From an uncultured Sulfitobacter sp. (GTDB taxonomy: Bacteria > Pseudomonadota > Alphaproteobacteria > Rhodobacterales > Rhodobacteraceae): a stretch of DNA of 64,000 bases. The notes beneath the pieces were generated by a model. That model saw only the letters and a program-made list of their open reading frames with translations, was not told where the DNA came from and did no database searches. How positions within the stretch are numbered: the first letter of the stretch is position 1; each line of letters begins with the position of its first letter. Location: assembly GCA_913060815.1 (NCBI GenBank), contig CAJXSZ010000014.1, positions 1 to 64,000 of the forward strand, read 5' to 3'. Of this stretch, positions 34,120-43,102 are shown piece by piece. A program made the translations under genes and the position numbers.

Positions 34120-34971
34120 CTACATCCCGAGTGACGCCGCGAAGCCCGTGACCCCGCCCATTCCCAGATCGGCCTTCATGGTGGCTGCACCTGTTTCGAG
34201 GTCGATCTCATAGAGGCCAGCCGTTTCGGCGCCTTCCATTTGCAGGATCGCCATCGCCATGTTCTCGCCCTCTGTGGCCGACACGATATCGAAGCCGCCC
34301 ATCGGCGCGAGGTCGACAGCCGTACCGTCGACTGTGATCTTGCCGATGGTCTCCAAGGTGCCTGCGTTGTTGGCCAGGCTCACCAGCGTGTCGGTGGCCG
34401 CATCAAGCGCGTATTGGAACGTATCGCCGGCTGTCTCGCCATTGATTGCGTTGGTATAGGCATTGGCAAATATCATCGGTGTTGTGCCTGCCATAGCGTC
34501 ACCTTCAGCATAGGCGAGGTTAGTGAAGCGGCGCACAGATCCCGCACGCTCATCGTTATCGCCGAAGCCGTCGGGGAAATAGACGAGGTTGTCGCCCGCC
34601 GATGTTACCGCACGTACGGCGTCGATCTTGTTGTTGAAATCAAACGCGACCATTTTGCCATCGCCAATCATCGCGTCGTCCATAAATGACGCTTTGAGGT
34701 CAGTCATCTTGCCCGTCATCGGGTCGATCACTGCCACCATCCCGTCGGAAAAGCCAAGCAACTCTCCTGTCACGGGACGCCATGCGATCGCGCTCAACGG
34801 CGAGGCCAGATCGTAGGTCATCACATCTGCGGGCGCCCCTACGTCGTTCATGACGACAAGCGTCGCACCGTCGTTGGCCAAGGCATAGCCAGAGACAGAG
34901 GCGTGACCTGCAGCAAATGCTGGACCGGCCGTAAGAGCAATAAGGGATGTGACAAGAGCTCGGGTTTTCAT
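34120..34971 (-). CDS. Exported DUF4394 domain protein
   Basis: 283 residues from ATG 34971 (ribosome site AAAGGA), with a Sec signal peptide MKTRALVTSLIALTAGPAFA. The mature part is built of short beta-propeller-like repeats (GYALANDGATLVVMNDVGAP, LSAIAWRPVTGELLGFSDG, AYAEGDAMAGTTPMIFANAY, GGFDIVSATEGENMAMAIL), matching DUF4394. It is acidic, almost free of cysteine, and should be periplasmic or extracellular. The family has no set function. It stands upstream of the ECF sigma gene on the same strand with a hairpin between. Confidence 0.82.
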   Translation of the reverse strand: MKTRALVTSLIALTAGPAFAAGHASVSGYALANDGATLVVMNDVGAPADVMTYDLASPLSAIAWRPVTGELLGFSDGMVAVIDPMTGKMTDLKASFMDDAMIGDGKMVAFDFNNKIDAVRAVTSAGDNLVYFPDGFGDNDERAGSVRRFTNLAYAEGDAMAGTTPMIFANAYTNAINGETAGDTFQYALDAATDTLVSLANNAGTLETIGKITVDGTAVDLAPMGGFDIVSATEGENMAMAILQMEGAETAGLYEIDLETGAATMKADLGMGGVTGFAASLGM

Positions 34972-35191
34972 CGTTTTTCCTTTCAAGAAGTACCAATGAC
35001 GCATCACGCTGGATGCGCTCTGTCTGGACCCACGAAAGGCAGTGTCGGATAGTTTCAAAAAAAGTTGAGAATTTGGAAATAGTGGCGAAAATTAAATTCG
35101 CCGCTCTTGACCAGTGACGTATGTAGCGACTGTTCAGTAGCCCATCTGCTCCCCACGGGCTGCCCGATGTAGGGCCGCGTGACCTGTCAGA

Positions 35192-35614
35192 TCAATCGTG
35201 CTGGTGATCTCTTTTTTCACGCACCTCAGCGATGGTGGTTGCGGCCAAACGTTCAATGAGGCTGTGTTCGATCTCTTCGAGAACGGAAGCTACTTTTCTA
35301 TGTAAGACATGTTCGATTGAGCAGGACGGCGCGGTTTCTTCACCGTTTGTGGCAACGAGGCTTTCATCCAGCGCGAGATAGACATCGGCAAGGGTGATAA
35401 GCTCTGGTGCACGGGCCAGACGCCATCCACCAGCATGTCCCTTCTCTGACGTCAGCAACCCTGCCTCACGTAGCTTCCCAAGGACACGCCGCACGACCAC
35501 AGGGTTCGTTCCGGCATGCTCCGCAATATCTGCCGAGGTACGCATGCTATCGGGGTCCCCCGCCATATGACCGAGAGTGTGTAGGGCAAGCGAAAGGCGC
35601 GAATTGCGTTTCAT
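35192..35614 (-). CDS. Rrf2 family transcriptional regulator
   Basis: 140 residues. The winged helix-turn-helix is typical of Rrf2 (RLSLALHTLGHMAGDPDSMR, TSADIAEHAGTNPVVVRRVL, GKLREAGLLTSEKGHAGGWR). Only one cysteine (in APSCSIEHVL) is present, so it lacks the three-Cys iron-sulfur site of IscR/NsrR and resembles the YwnA-type subgroup. It is divergent from the COG0523 GTPase gene, with a perfect palindrome between the two, so it most likely controls that gene and itself. Confidence 0.9.
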   Translation of the reverse strand: MKRNSRLSLALHTLGHMAGDPDSMRTSADIAEHAGTNPVVVRRVLGKLREAGLLTSEKGHAGGWRLARAPELITLADVYLALDESLVATNGEETAPSCSIEHVLHRKVASVLEEIEHSLIERLAATTIAEVREKRDHQHD

Positions 35615-35671
35615 GGGCAGGTTTTCTCCAACAAGAGCATCACACGTAACATTCGTTGTTGCATCAATCTA

Positions 35672-35688
35672 GTAACTAAGTAAGTTAC
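35672..35688. promoter_or_regulatory. Perfect inverted repeat between Rrf2 and COG0523 genes (candidate operator)
   Basis: GTAACT (35672-35677), five-base spacer AAGTA, AGTTAC (35683-35688). It is the only strong dyad in the 105-bp divergent region, 32 bp upstream of the GTPase start. It does not look like a Zur box (GTTATATTATAAC type). The likely binder is the adjacent Rrf2 regulator. Confidence 0.55.
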
Positions 35689-35719
35689 CTGACTTGAGCC
35701 GCACTGAATGGAGCCGAAT

Positions 35720-36931
35720 ATGTCAGATACACGCCTTCCCGTCACGGTGCTTTCGGGTTTCTTGGGCGCGGGGAAAACAACGCTGTTGAACCGCGTCCTC
35801 AATAACCGCGAAGGCCGCCGCGTTGCAGTAATTGTGAACGATATGTCCGAAGTGAATATCGACGCAGACCTTGTGCGTGCGGATACCGAGCTTAGCCGAA
35901 CAGACGAAACGCTGGTCGAGATGTCGAATGGCTGCATTTGCTGCACATTGCGCGATGATCTTCTGGACGAAGTGCGCAAGCTCGCGGCCGAGAAGCGCTT
36001 TGACTATTTGCTGATTGAATCCACAGGGATTTCCGAGCCGCTTCCTGTGGCGGCAACATTCGACTTCCGCGACGAATTTGGCGAGAGCCTCGGAGATGTA
36101 GCGCGGCTTGATACAATGGTGACAGCTGTGGATGCGGCGAACCTGCTGAAAGACTATTCAAGCCATGACTTTTTGCGCGACCGTGGCGAGACGATGGGCG
36201 AAGAAGACGAGCGCACGCTCGTCCATCTGCTGACAGACCAGATTGAGTTTGCGGATGTCGTTATCCTGAACAAGATCACAGATGCTGGCCCCGAAAAAGC
36301 TGACGCAGCACGCAAGATCATCCGCAGCCTGAATGCGGATGCAAAGATCATCGAGACGGATCATTCAGACGTCGCCAGCAATGAAATTCTAGATACAGGG
36401 CTGTTTGATTTCGAGCAGGCCCACGAGCATCCGATGTGGGCGAAAGAGCTTTACGGCTTTGCCGATCACGTCCCTGAGACCGAAGAATACGGAGTGGCGT
36501 CATTCGTGTATCGCGCACGGCAGCCGTTCATTCCCGAAAAGGTTCTGGAGGTTCTGAACGGTGACCTTCCTGGCGTGATCCGTGCCAAAGGGCATTTCTG
36601 GATCGCGACACGGCCCGAGTGGGTGGCGGAATTCTCGCTTGCAGGGGCTTTGTCCAGTGTCAAACCTCTGGGCACATGGTGGGCGACTGTGCCTAAAGAC
36701 CGTTGGCCCGAAGACGCAACTGCGCGCAGATATATGATGGAGCATTGGCAGGAGCCTTGGGGGGATCGCCGCCAAGAGCTTGTCTTTATCGGTGCGGGCA
36801 TCAACTGGCCTGCGATAAAGGCAAAGCTGGATGCCTGCCTCGTCCCCGAGGCCATCGCAACATCAGTGGATGCTCTCCCCGATTTTAAAGACCCATTTCC
36901 GTTATGGCGACAGGCGGAGGCGGCGGCATGA
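35720..36931 (+). CDS. COG0523 (CobW/YciC-type) metal-chaperone GTPase
   Basis: 403 residues from ATG 35720, the start with a properly spaced GGAG; ATG at 35708 is an alternative. G3E family: Walker [10 protein letters not shown], Walker B/switch [15 protein letters not shown], the metal-binding CxCC motif in [15 protein letters not shown], and the NKIT guanine motif ([10 protein letters not shown]). The C-terminal domain carries HEHP and [11 protein letters not shown]. Members deliver zinc, cobalt or iron to client enzymes, and the YciC/ZigA group acts under zinc shortage; which metal applies here is not shown. Pairing with an Rrf2 regulator rather than Zur is unusual. Coupled to the small gene downstream. 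Confidence 0.92.
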   Translation: MSDTRLPVTVLSGFLGAGKTTLLNRVLNNREGRRVAVIVNDMSEVNIDADLVRADTELSRTDETLVEMSNGCICCTLRDDLLDEVRKLAAEKRFDYLLIESTGISEPLPVAATFDFRDEFGESLGDVARLDTMVTAVDAANLLKDYSSHDFLRDRGETMGEEDERTLVHLLTDQIEFADVVILNKITDAGPEKADAARKIIRSLNADAKIIETDHSDVASNEILDTGLFDFEQAHEHPMWAKELYGFADHVPETEEYGVASFVYRARQPFIPEKVLEVLNGDLPGVIRAKGHFWIATRPEWVAEFSLAGALSSVKPLGTWWATVPKDRWPEDATARRYMMEHWQEPWGDRRQELVFIGAGINWPAIKAKLDACLVPEAIATSVDALPDFKDPFPLWRQAEAAA

Positions 36932-37224
36932 AACGTAACCTTGGTGAAACAAGCCTGCGCGCACGCCGCAGATCACGCGACCCGATGCAAACCTACGACG
37001 CGCTGCCGACCCCGTTGCGTCAATGGCTCTCACAGGCGTGCCTGCCATGGTCACCCGCATCGGCACGTAAAATCTGGGCGCGGGCGCAGGCAAAGGGTCT
37101 GAGCCCTGATGAGGCGCTCGAGATGCTGCAACGGTCCGAGACTAAAACGCTTGCCCGTGACAAAGCTGCGATCCGACCCCCAGTCCATCCGAATGGACAA
37201 GGAACAGCCTCAGCCCGTTTGTGA
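36928..37224 (+). CDS. Small basic protein, DUF6525-like
   Basis: 98 residues from ATG 36928, overlapping the GTPase stop by 4 nt. The first 80 residues ([60 protein letters not shown]) are basic and helical, ending in a predicted helix-turn-helix-like [20 protein letters not shown] recall such proteins as DUF6525 of Rhodobacterales, not fully certain. Tight coupling with the COG0523 gene suggests a shared role in metal supply. Confidence 0.65.
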   Translation: MKRNLGETSLRARRRSRDPMQTYDALPTPLRQWLSQACLPWSPASARKIWARAQAKGLSPDEALEMLQRSETKTLARDKAAIRPPVHPNGQGTASARL

Positions 37225-37444
37225 CATGGCCCGCTACAGGCGCAGGTGATGCAGGCCCGACCTAACATTCTGGCGGCTAGGCCAAACGAGTGGAACCTCT
37301 CCCGTGATGACAAGGCTTTGCATCAAGAGCAATCACGCGAAGAAGGGCAAACGCCATGCGTATGCTGGTGCGCTGAACGCATTTTCACTGGTTGTTCACC
37401 GCGCTGCCAGCCTTGCTGTACGACTGCTTGGTCAGAAAAGCAGA

Positions 37445-38464
37445 TCAGTCCGCTGAATACATTCCGTCATAGATCGGACCAAGCGTGTCCTGCTCGAACA
37501 AGGACGACACAGATGTGCCGTTCCAGATGTTCAGGATCGCTTGAGCAAACACAGGAGCCGTGGGCACGACGCGGATGTTAGGCGCTTTCTTTACCGCATC
37601 GGACGGTGCGATTGTGTCTGTAAGCACAAGTGACTTCATCACGGAGTTGGTCACACGCTCGACTGCGGGGCCAGACATTACACCGTGGGTGATATAGGCG
37701 TGCACTTCTTTAGCGCCGTTCTCCAACAAGACCTCGGCGGCCTTGCACAGGGTGCCTGCGGTATCGACCATGTCATCGACGATGATACAGGTCTTGCCCG
37801 TCACGTTACCGATCACAGTCATCTCGCTCACTTCGCCCGCCTTCTCGCGGCGTTTGTCGACAATGGCCAGCGGTGCATTCAAACGCTTGGCCAATTCACG
37901 GGCGCGCGCCACGCCGCCGACATCGGGCGAGATGATCAGCAGGTCGTCCATCTGGTCTTTGAATGCGTGTTTGATGTCCAGCGCAAACACGGGGGAGGCG
38001 TAGAGGTTGTCGACGGGAATGTCGAAGAAGCCCTGAATCTGTGCGGCGTGCAGGTCCATTGTAAGAATACGTTCGATCCCTGTGCCAACCAGCATGTTGG
38101 CGACCAGCTTGGCGGTGATGGGCGTGCGGGCCTTGGTGCGGCGGTCTTGGCGTGCGTAGCCGAAGTAGGGCAGTACGGCAGTCACACGCTGCGCGGAGGA
38201 GCGGCGCAGGGCATCGGCCATGATCAACAGCTCCATCAGGTTGTCATTGGCAGGGTTCGAGGTGGGCTGGATAATGAACATATCCTCGCCGCGCACGTTC
38301 TCGAACACCTCGACGAAAATTTCGCCATCATTAAACCGTTCGACCCGCGCATCGACCAGCCCCACATTGACCCCGCGGTGCAGCGACATCCGCCGAGCAA
38401 TGGCGGTCGCCAGCGGCATGTTGGCATTGCCAGAAATCAGTTTTGGCTCGGGGGTATTTGGCAT
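37445..38464 (-). CDS. prs: Ribose-phosphate pyrophosphokinase
   Basis: 339 residues from ATG 38464. Prs makes PRPP from ribose 5-phosphate and ATP for nucleotide, histidine and tryptophan synthesis. Seen: [39 protein letters not shown], the ATP-binding [20 protein letters not shown], and the PRPP-binding loop [20 protein letters not shown]. Slightly longer than E. coli Prs by an N-terminal extension. The 220 bp between the small basic gene and the prs stop (37225-37444) hold no gene that I can support. Confidence 0.97.
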   Translation of the reverse strand: MPNTPEPKLISGNANMPLATAIARRMSLHRGVNVGLVDARVERFNDGEIFVEVFENVRGEDMFIIQPTSNPANDNLMELLIMADALRRSSAQRVTAVLPYFGYARQDRRTKARTPITAKLVANMLVGTGIERILTMDLHAAQIQGFFDIPVDNLYASPVFALDIKHAFKDQMDDLLIISPDVGGVARARELAKRLNAPLAIVDKRREKAGEVSEMTVIGNVTGKTCIIVDDMVDTAGTLCKAAEVLLENGAKEVHAYITHGVMSGPAVERVTNSVMKSLVLTDTIAPSDAVKKAPNIRVVPTAPVFAQAILNIWNGTSVSSLFEQDTLGPIYDGMYSAD

Positions 38465-38567
38465 GGTGCAGGCTCCGGTGGGCAGCGGGCGACAGAATCG
38501 TCTATGGCACACGGGTTAACATGCGCCTAGGGTCAGGCAAAGTACGCACACCCCTCAGGAGGCCCAA

Positions 38568-39164
38568 ATGACCCAGATTGATTACTATTTCGCGACACTC
38601 TCCCCCTATTGCTATCTGGCGGGGACGCGGCTGGAGGAGGTCGCGGCCAAGCATGGCGCGACGATCAACTACAAACCTTTCGACATCATTCAGGGATTCG
38701 GGCGTACGGGGGGCACCCCGCCCAAGGACCGTCATCCCAGCCGCCTTGAGTACCGCGCCCAAGAGCTGCCGCGTCAGGCGCGCAAGCTTGGGATGCCGCT
38801 GAATTTGCAGCCTGCGCATTGGCCGACCAATGGCGCGCCATCCGCGTATGCCTTCATTGCTGCGCAGAATGCCGGAGGCGGGGACCTTGGGGCCTTGGCC
38901 TATGGGATTACGCGCGCAGTCTGGGCAGAGGAAAAGGACATCGCGCAAGACGATGTAATCCGTGAGTGCCTCACGGCGGCGGGATTTGATCCCGCACTTG
39001 CCGACAGTGGTCTGCTGGAAGGGGCCGAGACTTATGCCCGCAATCTGGAGGAGGCAGTCGAAGCTGGCGTCTTCGGCGCGCCGTTCTATGTCATCGGAGA
39101 CGAGCGGTTCTGGGGGCAGGACCGCATCGAGGATATTGATCTGCATCTGCAAGGAAAACTGTGA
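38568..39164 (+). CDS. 2-hydroxychromene-2-carboxylate isomerase-like protein
   Basis: 198 residues, strong ribosome site AGGAGGCCCAA. Kappa-class GST/DsbA fold: IDYYFATLSPYCYLAGTRLE carries the active-site Ser-Pro (S12-P13), GATINYKPFDIIQGFGRTGG, and the C-terminal GVFGAPFYVIGDERFWGQDR closes the thioredoxin fold. The family includes naphthalene-pathway HCCA isomerase, but many members in non-degraders have an unknown glutathione-dependent role. Its stop overlaps the hydrolase start by 4 nt (GTGA), so they share a transcript. Confidence 0.9.
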   Translation: MTQIDYYFATLSPYCYLAGTRLEEVAAKHGATINYKPFDIIQGFGRTGGTPPKDRHPSRLEYRAQELPRQARKLGMPLNLQPAHWPTNGAPSAYAFIAAQNAGGGDLGALAYGITRAVWAEEKDIAQDDVIRECLTAAGFDPALADSGLLEGAETYARNLEEAVEAGVFGAPFYVIGDERFWGQDRIEDIDLHLQGKL

Positions 39165-39961
39165 CACTTCATACGCATACACAACTGTTCGAAGGCGCGG
39201 CGCGGCGTGCCGTAGCCATTCACTGCACCCTTGGTCATTCAGGCGCATGGCGCGGCGCTGCGGCGGCGCTCAAGGATGATCTGAGCCTGCTGGCCGTTGA
39301 TCTGCCGAGCCACGGCAAGTCTGGCGTTTGGGACCGCACGGGAAACCTGCATGACGTAGCCACGGATATGGTGCGCGGGGTGATTGCCCAAGAGCTCGAA
39401 ACCCCTATTGACCTGATCGGACATTCCTTCGGGGCGACGGTCGCGCTGCGCATTGCGGTTGAGAGCCCTGAACTCGTGCGCAGTCTCACCATGATCGAGC
39501 CTGTTTATTTTGCTGCGGCCTTTGCCGACAAGCCCGCCTTACTGGAGGATTACGAGCGGAATAGTGTTGCCCTGAATGCGGCCTTCGAGACGGGGGACGA
39601 GCGGGAGGCGGCGCGGGTGTTCCACCGCGATTGGGGGGACGGCACAAATTGGGACGACCTTCCTGCGCGCATGCAAGATCACATGGCGCGCTTGGTGCAT
39701 TATGTGCCTGCCAGCTCCGCCTTTGTACTGCACGACAGCGCAGGGCTGCTTGAGGGAGACCGCATAAAGCGCGCAGCAATGCCCGCTGTGGTCATCGAAG
39801 GGGATCAGTCGCCTCCGATGAGTGCCGAAGTGAGCATCGCGCTTGAAAAGCGTCTGCCTGATATCGAGCGGGTGGTGATCAAGGGCGCGGGCCATATGCT
39901 GCCGCTGACACATCCCGAGAGTTTGGTGACGCCTGTGCGTGCGGTGCTGGCGCGTAGCTAA
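39161..39961 (+). CDS. Alpha/beta-fold hydrolase
   Basis: 266 residues from GTG 39161. The nucleophile elbow is IGHSFGATVAL (Ser in GHSFG), the oxyanion region is AIHCTLGHSGAWRG, an acid is likely in VVIEGDQSPPM and the catalytic His in IKGAGHMLPLTHPE. The substrate is unknown. It is translationally coupled to the HCCA-isomerase-like gene. The stop codon lies inside the left arm of a long intergenic palindrome shared with the convergent aldolase gene. Confidence 0.9.
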   Translation: MTLHTHTQLFEGAARRAVAIHCTLGHSGAWRGAAAALKDDLSLLAVDLPSHGKSGVWDRTGNLHDVATDMVRGVIAQELETPIDLIGHSFGATVALRIAVESPELVRSLTMIEPVYFAAAFADKPALLEDYERNSVALNAAFETGDEREAARVFHRDWGDGTNWDDLPARMQDHMARLVHYVPASSAFVLHDSAGLLEGDRIKRAAMPAVVIEGDQSPPMSAEVSIALEKRLPDIERVVIKGAGHMLPLTHPESLVTPVRAVLARS

Positions 39962-40053
39962 GCGGTTCTGGAAAGGGATCGCCATTACCCCGCCACGCTA
40001 CGCGTTCTCGGGGGATTGGCGATCGGAGGCTATTGGATCTCTCCAGAAACGCT
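39961..40053. repeat. Long multi-part inverted repeat between convergent genes
   Basis: Outer arms AGCGGTTCTGGA (39961-39972) and TCCAGAAACGCT (40042-40053) match with one mismatch. Inner arms GATCGCCA (39977-39984)/TGGCGATC (40017-40024) and CCCCG (39988-39992)/CGGGG (40009-40013) are perfect. It fills the whole gap between the two stop codons. It could be a two-way terminator or a dispersed palindromic element of the REP/BIME kind; no T tract is present. Confidence 0.6.
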
Positions 40054-41091
40054 TTAAAGGTGGCTGAGGAACTGGTCCACCAAATCGTCGTTCATGGCCC
40101 AGTCACATACCATGCGGGAGCGCAGAATCTCGTCCGCGGGGCCATTGTCCATATCCCCGTCGAGGACGTAATAGACAGCACCCGCCGCGTGCAGCCGTTG
40201 GTGTGTGGCGCGCGGCAGGCGAACGAATATCATATTGGCCTGAGGCGAGTGCACGAATTGCGCGCCTTTTTCACGCAGGCCAGCCGTCAGGCGCGCGCAA
40301 GCGGCGTTTGATTTGCGCGCCATGTCCAGCCACAGATCGTCCTTGAGATAGCCTTGCATTTGCGCCGAAAGGTAGCGGTGTTTGGAGAAGAGATGCGCGC
40401 CCCGTTTGCGGCGTAGCTCGAACTCCCAAGCTTTCTCAGGGTCAAAGAACACAACCGTCTCAACGCCTGCGCAGCCGTTCTTTGTCCCGCCAAAGCTCAC
40501 TACATCGACGCCTGATTTCCAGGTCATCTCGGCAGCAGTACAGTCGAGTGTCACAAGGGCATTTGCAAAGCGCGCGCCGTCGAGGTGCACGGGGAGGTTT
40601 GCCGCCTTGGCCACGGCGGTCAGCGCGCGCAGCTCCTCCAGCGTGTGGACCGTGCCAGCCTCGGTCGCTTGGGTAATTGAAACGGCACCCGCCTGGGCCA
40701 TGTGGACATTGCCGTTCGGACGCCGTGCGATGGCGGCGGCGAGCGCGTCGGGCGTCATTTTGTCTTTTGTCGGGATCAGAGTGAGCTTGGCGCCGCCCAT
40801 GTAGAACTCGGGCGCGTTGCACTCGTCTTCTTCGATGTGGGCGAATTGTGCGCAAAATACCGTCTGCCATGGCTGGGTGTAGCAGGCCAACGCCAAAGCG
40901 TTAGCAGCGGTGCCAGTCGCGACGAGATAGACCGCGGCCTCTGGAGCCTCGAAAATCTCGCGTATACGGGCGCGCACTTCGTCCATGATCGGGTCTTTGC
41001 CATAGGGCATGGCGTAGCCAGTGTTGGCATCCACCATGGCCTGCATGATCTGCGGGTGGATGATACCGGCGTTGTCAGAGGCGAAAAACAT
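40054..41091 (-). CDS. ltaE: Low-specificity L-threonine aldolase
   Basis: 345 residues, PLP fold type I. Threonine aldolase splits L-threonine/allo-threonine to glycine and acetaldehyde. Seen: FFASDNAGIIHPQIMQAM at the N-terminus, VATGTAANALALA, PVHLDGARFANALVTL with the PLP Asp, and the lysine in VVSFGGTKNGCAGVETVVFF. Third gene of ribF-ycgN-ltaE: its start codon follows the ycgN stop directly with no gap. It is convergent with the hydrolase gene across the palindrome. Confidence 0.95.
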   Translation of the reverse strand: MFFASDNAGIIHPQIMQAMVDANTGYAMPYGKDPIMDEVRARIREIFEAPEAAVYLVATGTAANALALACYTQPWQTVFCAQFAHIEEDECNAPEFYMGGAKLTLIPTKDKMTPDALAAAIARRPNGNVHMAQAGAVSITQATEAGTVHTLEELRALTAVAKAANLPVHLDGARFANALVTLDCTAAEMTWKSGVDVVSFGGTKNGCAGVETVVFFDPEKAWEFELRRKRGAHLFSKHRYLSAQMQGYLKDDLWLDMARKSNAACARLTAGLREKGAQFVHSPQANMIFVRLPRATHQRLHAAGAVYYVLDGDMDNGPADEILRSRMVCDWAMNDDLVDQFLSHL

Positions 41092-41568
41092 CTATGTGGG
41101 CTCCTCGATGATATGATCTTCCCAGTCTTCGAATGCGGTTTCCCATTCACTGACCGTGCGATTGCGCATGGACACGCCCGCTTTGTGCACGCTCTCGGGA
41201 GTGCCGGTGATAAGGGGGTGCCAGTCGGGCAGGGACTGTCCCTTCCATAGGCGGCGGTAGGCGCAAGTTTCGGGCATCCAATAGGCGTGATCGTCGATAT
41301 TGTCGGGGGTCATGACGATACAATCGGGCACGAACTGGTGGCGGATGTCGTATTGCGCGCAGCGGCAGGTCGCATCGTCTAGCAGGCGGCAGGCCACATT
41401 TGTCAGCGCTACCTCGCCTGTGTCCTCATCCTCCAGCTTGTTAAGGCAGCATTTACCGCAACCGTCACAGAGGGCTTCCCATTCCTTATTGTTCAGGGAT
41501 TTGAGCGGCTTACGCTCCCAGAACTTGGTAGAGAGGCCGTGACGGTTGATGGGGTCTTCTTCGCTCAC
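41092..41568 (-). CDS. YcgN family cysteine cluster protein
   Basis: 158 residues with the family's Cys pattern: LCDGCGKCCLNKLEDEDTGE near residue 34-50, then CRLLDDATCRCAQYDIRHQF and WMPETCAYRRLWKGQSLPDWH. This UPF0260/YcgN group probably binds iron-sulfur or zinc through the CxxCxxCC-type cluster; no activity is known. Overlaps the ribF stop by 4 nt and abuts ltaE. Confidence 0.92.
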   Translation of the reverse strand: MSEEDPINRHGLSTKFWERKPLKSLNNKEWEALCDGCGKCCLNKLEDEDTGEVALTNVACRLLDDATCRCAQYDIRHQFVPDCIVMTPDNIDDHAYWMPETCAYRRLWKGQSLPDWHPLITGTPESVHKAGVSMRNRTVSEWETAFEDWEDHIIEEPT

Positions 41569-42497
41569 AGCGCACCAAGAATTTTGCGCGCCGCCGCGCT
41601 GTCGGCGTCCATCTGGGTGATGAGCGCATCAAGGCTGTCGAATTTCTCCTCGCCGCGCAGGTGTTCGACGAGCGCGATTGAGATATTGGCGCCGTAAAGG
41701 TCACCTTTGAAATCGAAAATGAAAGTCTCGAGATTCGGTTTGTTCTCGCCAAACATCGGGCGCACGCCCATGGAAGCAACGCCGTGGTAGCTGCCCGCGT
41801 GGGGGCCATCGAGGACATCGGCGAGCACGGCATAGACGCCAAAGGCAGGCGGGTGCAGCCCGTCAATGCTCATATTGGCGGTGGGATAACCGAGCTCGCG
41901 GCCGCGCTGCTCCCCGCCAATCACGGGGCCTTCGATGCGGTGCCAGTGGCCGAGCATCGCAGCAGCGTCACGGGGTCGGGCATCGGTGAGCGCTTGTCTG
42001 ATGGCGGTTGAGGAGATTGTCTGGTCCGTTTGCTCCAGCAGCGGGGCGATGGTTACGCCGAATCCAAGCTGTGCGCCGAAGTCTTCCAAGTCAGTCGCCG
42101 TGCCTTTGCGCCCTTGGCCAAAGCAAAAATCAGCGCCGACAACGACATGTTTAAGGTCCAGCCCTTGATGCAGGACCTTGTCCGCGAATTCAAAGGGGGT
42201 GAGGGAGGCGAGCGCGGTGTTGAACGGCAGCTGGTAGAGCTTTTGCACGCCGACTTTTGCGAGGCGAGAGGCGCGGGCGGCGCTGCTCATCAACCGAAAC
42301 GGCGCAGATTTTGGCGCAAAGTAGGCGCGCGGGTGCGGATCGAAAGTGACCAGCCCCAAGGGCGCGTCAGGAGCGGCGGCACGCGCCATTTCGATCACCG
42401 AGAGGTGGCCGAGGTGCACGCCGTCAAAATTGCCGATCGCAGCGGTGGCGCCACGGTCGCTGTCTTGCACGAATTGGTAGTCTGAAATGATCTGCAT
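41565..42497 (-). CDS. ribF: Bifunctional riboflavin kinase/FMN adenylyltransferase
   Basis: 310 residues, complete. The N-terminal FMN adenylyltransferase domain has AIGNFDGVHLGHLSVIEMAR (GxxxGH nucleotidyltransferase motif) and ADFCFGQGRKGTATDLEDFG; the C-terminal riboflavin kinase domain has RELGYPTANMSIDGLHPPAF and YHGVASMGVRPMFGENKPNL with a conserved Glu in ETFIFDF. Together they make FMN and FAD. First gene of the ribF-ycgN-ltaE run. No FMN riboswitch is seen upstream; 71 bp separate it from the MaoC gene. Confidence 0.96.
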   Translation of the reverse strand: MQIISDYQFVQDSDRGATAAIGNFDGVHLGHLSVIEMARAAAPDAPLGLVTFDPHPRAYFAPKSAPFRLMSSAARASRLAKVGVQKLYQLPFNTALASLTPFEFADKVLHQGLDLKHVVVGADFCFGQGRKGTATDLEDFGAQLGFGVTIAPLLEQTDQTISSTAIRQALTDARPRDAAAMLGHWHRIEGPVIGGEQRGRELGYPTANMSIDGLHPPAFGVYAVLADVLDGPHAGSYHGVASMGVRPMFGENKPNLETFIFDFKGDLYGANISIALVEHLRGEEKFDSLDALITQMDADSAAARKILGAL

Positions 42498-42568
42498 AGG
42501 CGGTTTGGTAGCCGCCTACACGTCTTGGCGCAAGGCCAGTTAGCCGCGCATCGCGCGGGTGATTAGGA

Positions 42569-43012
42569 TCAGTCGAATTTGCGCGAGGGGGCCAGAACAG
42601 TTGCTTCGCCGACGAGCACCTTTTTGCCATCCACCGAGCAGTGGCAATCCATCTTCACAATGCGCTTGGCGGGGTCGATGTCGGTGACTTTCACCTCGGC
42701 ATAGACCGTATCGCCGGGGCGCACGGGACGCAGGAATTTCATCGTTTGGCCAAGATAGACAGTACCATGGCCGGGCAGCTGTTCGCCAATAACGGCCGAG
42801 ATGAGGCCCGCGGTGAGCATGCCGTGGGCGATGCGCCCTTGGAAGATGGTGTCTTGGGCATAGTCATCGTCGAGATGCACAGGGTTGCGGTCGGTCGAGA
42901 TGGTAGCGAACATCTCGATATCCTCGTCAGTGACCTGTTTGCGGATGTAGCGGAACATGCCGATTTCGATGTCTTCGATGACGATGGTGCCGCGCGGAAG
43001 ATTGTCCAACAT
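42569..43012 (-). CDS. MaoC-type dehydratase ((R)-specific enoyl-CoA hydratase-like)
   Basis: 147 residues from ATG 43012. Single hot-dog domain with the hydratase motif STDRNPVHLDDDYAQDTIFQ (catalytic Asp/His) and GRIAHGMLTAGLISAVIGEQ, LGQTMKFLRPVRPGDTVYAE. This is the PhaJ/MaoC layout that hydrates enoyl-CoA to (R)-3-hydroxyacyl-CoA, but short single-domain members have varied substrates. The gene lies between a HAD gene and ribF on one strand. Confidence 0.9.
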   Translation of the reverse strand: MLDNLPRGTIVIEDIEIGMFRYIRKQVTDEDIEMFATISTDRNPVHLDDDYAQDTIFQGRIAHGMLTAGLISAVIGEQLPGHGTVYLGQTMKFLRPVRPGDTVYAEVKVTDIDPAKRIVKMDCHCSVDGKKVLVGEATVLAPSRKFD

Positions 43013-43102
43013 GCTTGACCTTTCGGTAATAAAAGTTCGGGCCAGAAGGCCTGTTGGTAACTTAATTACTTCGCGGGTGCAGAAAAGCAAGCTTTATTTA
43101 TG

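Noticed and set aside
35084-35102. Inverted repeat GGCGAA-N7-TTCGCC between the Rrf2 and DUF4394 genes
   Set aside because: A 6-bp stem without T tract, 113 bp from the nearest start codon; too weak to call a terminator or operator.
37246-37581. Plus-strand frame of 111 residues next to prs
   Set aside because: It is rich in Cys/Arg/Ser without any family pattern, has no good ribosome site and overlaps the prs gene on the other strand.
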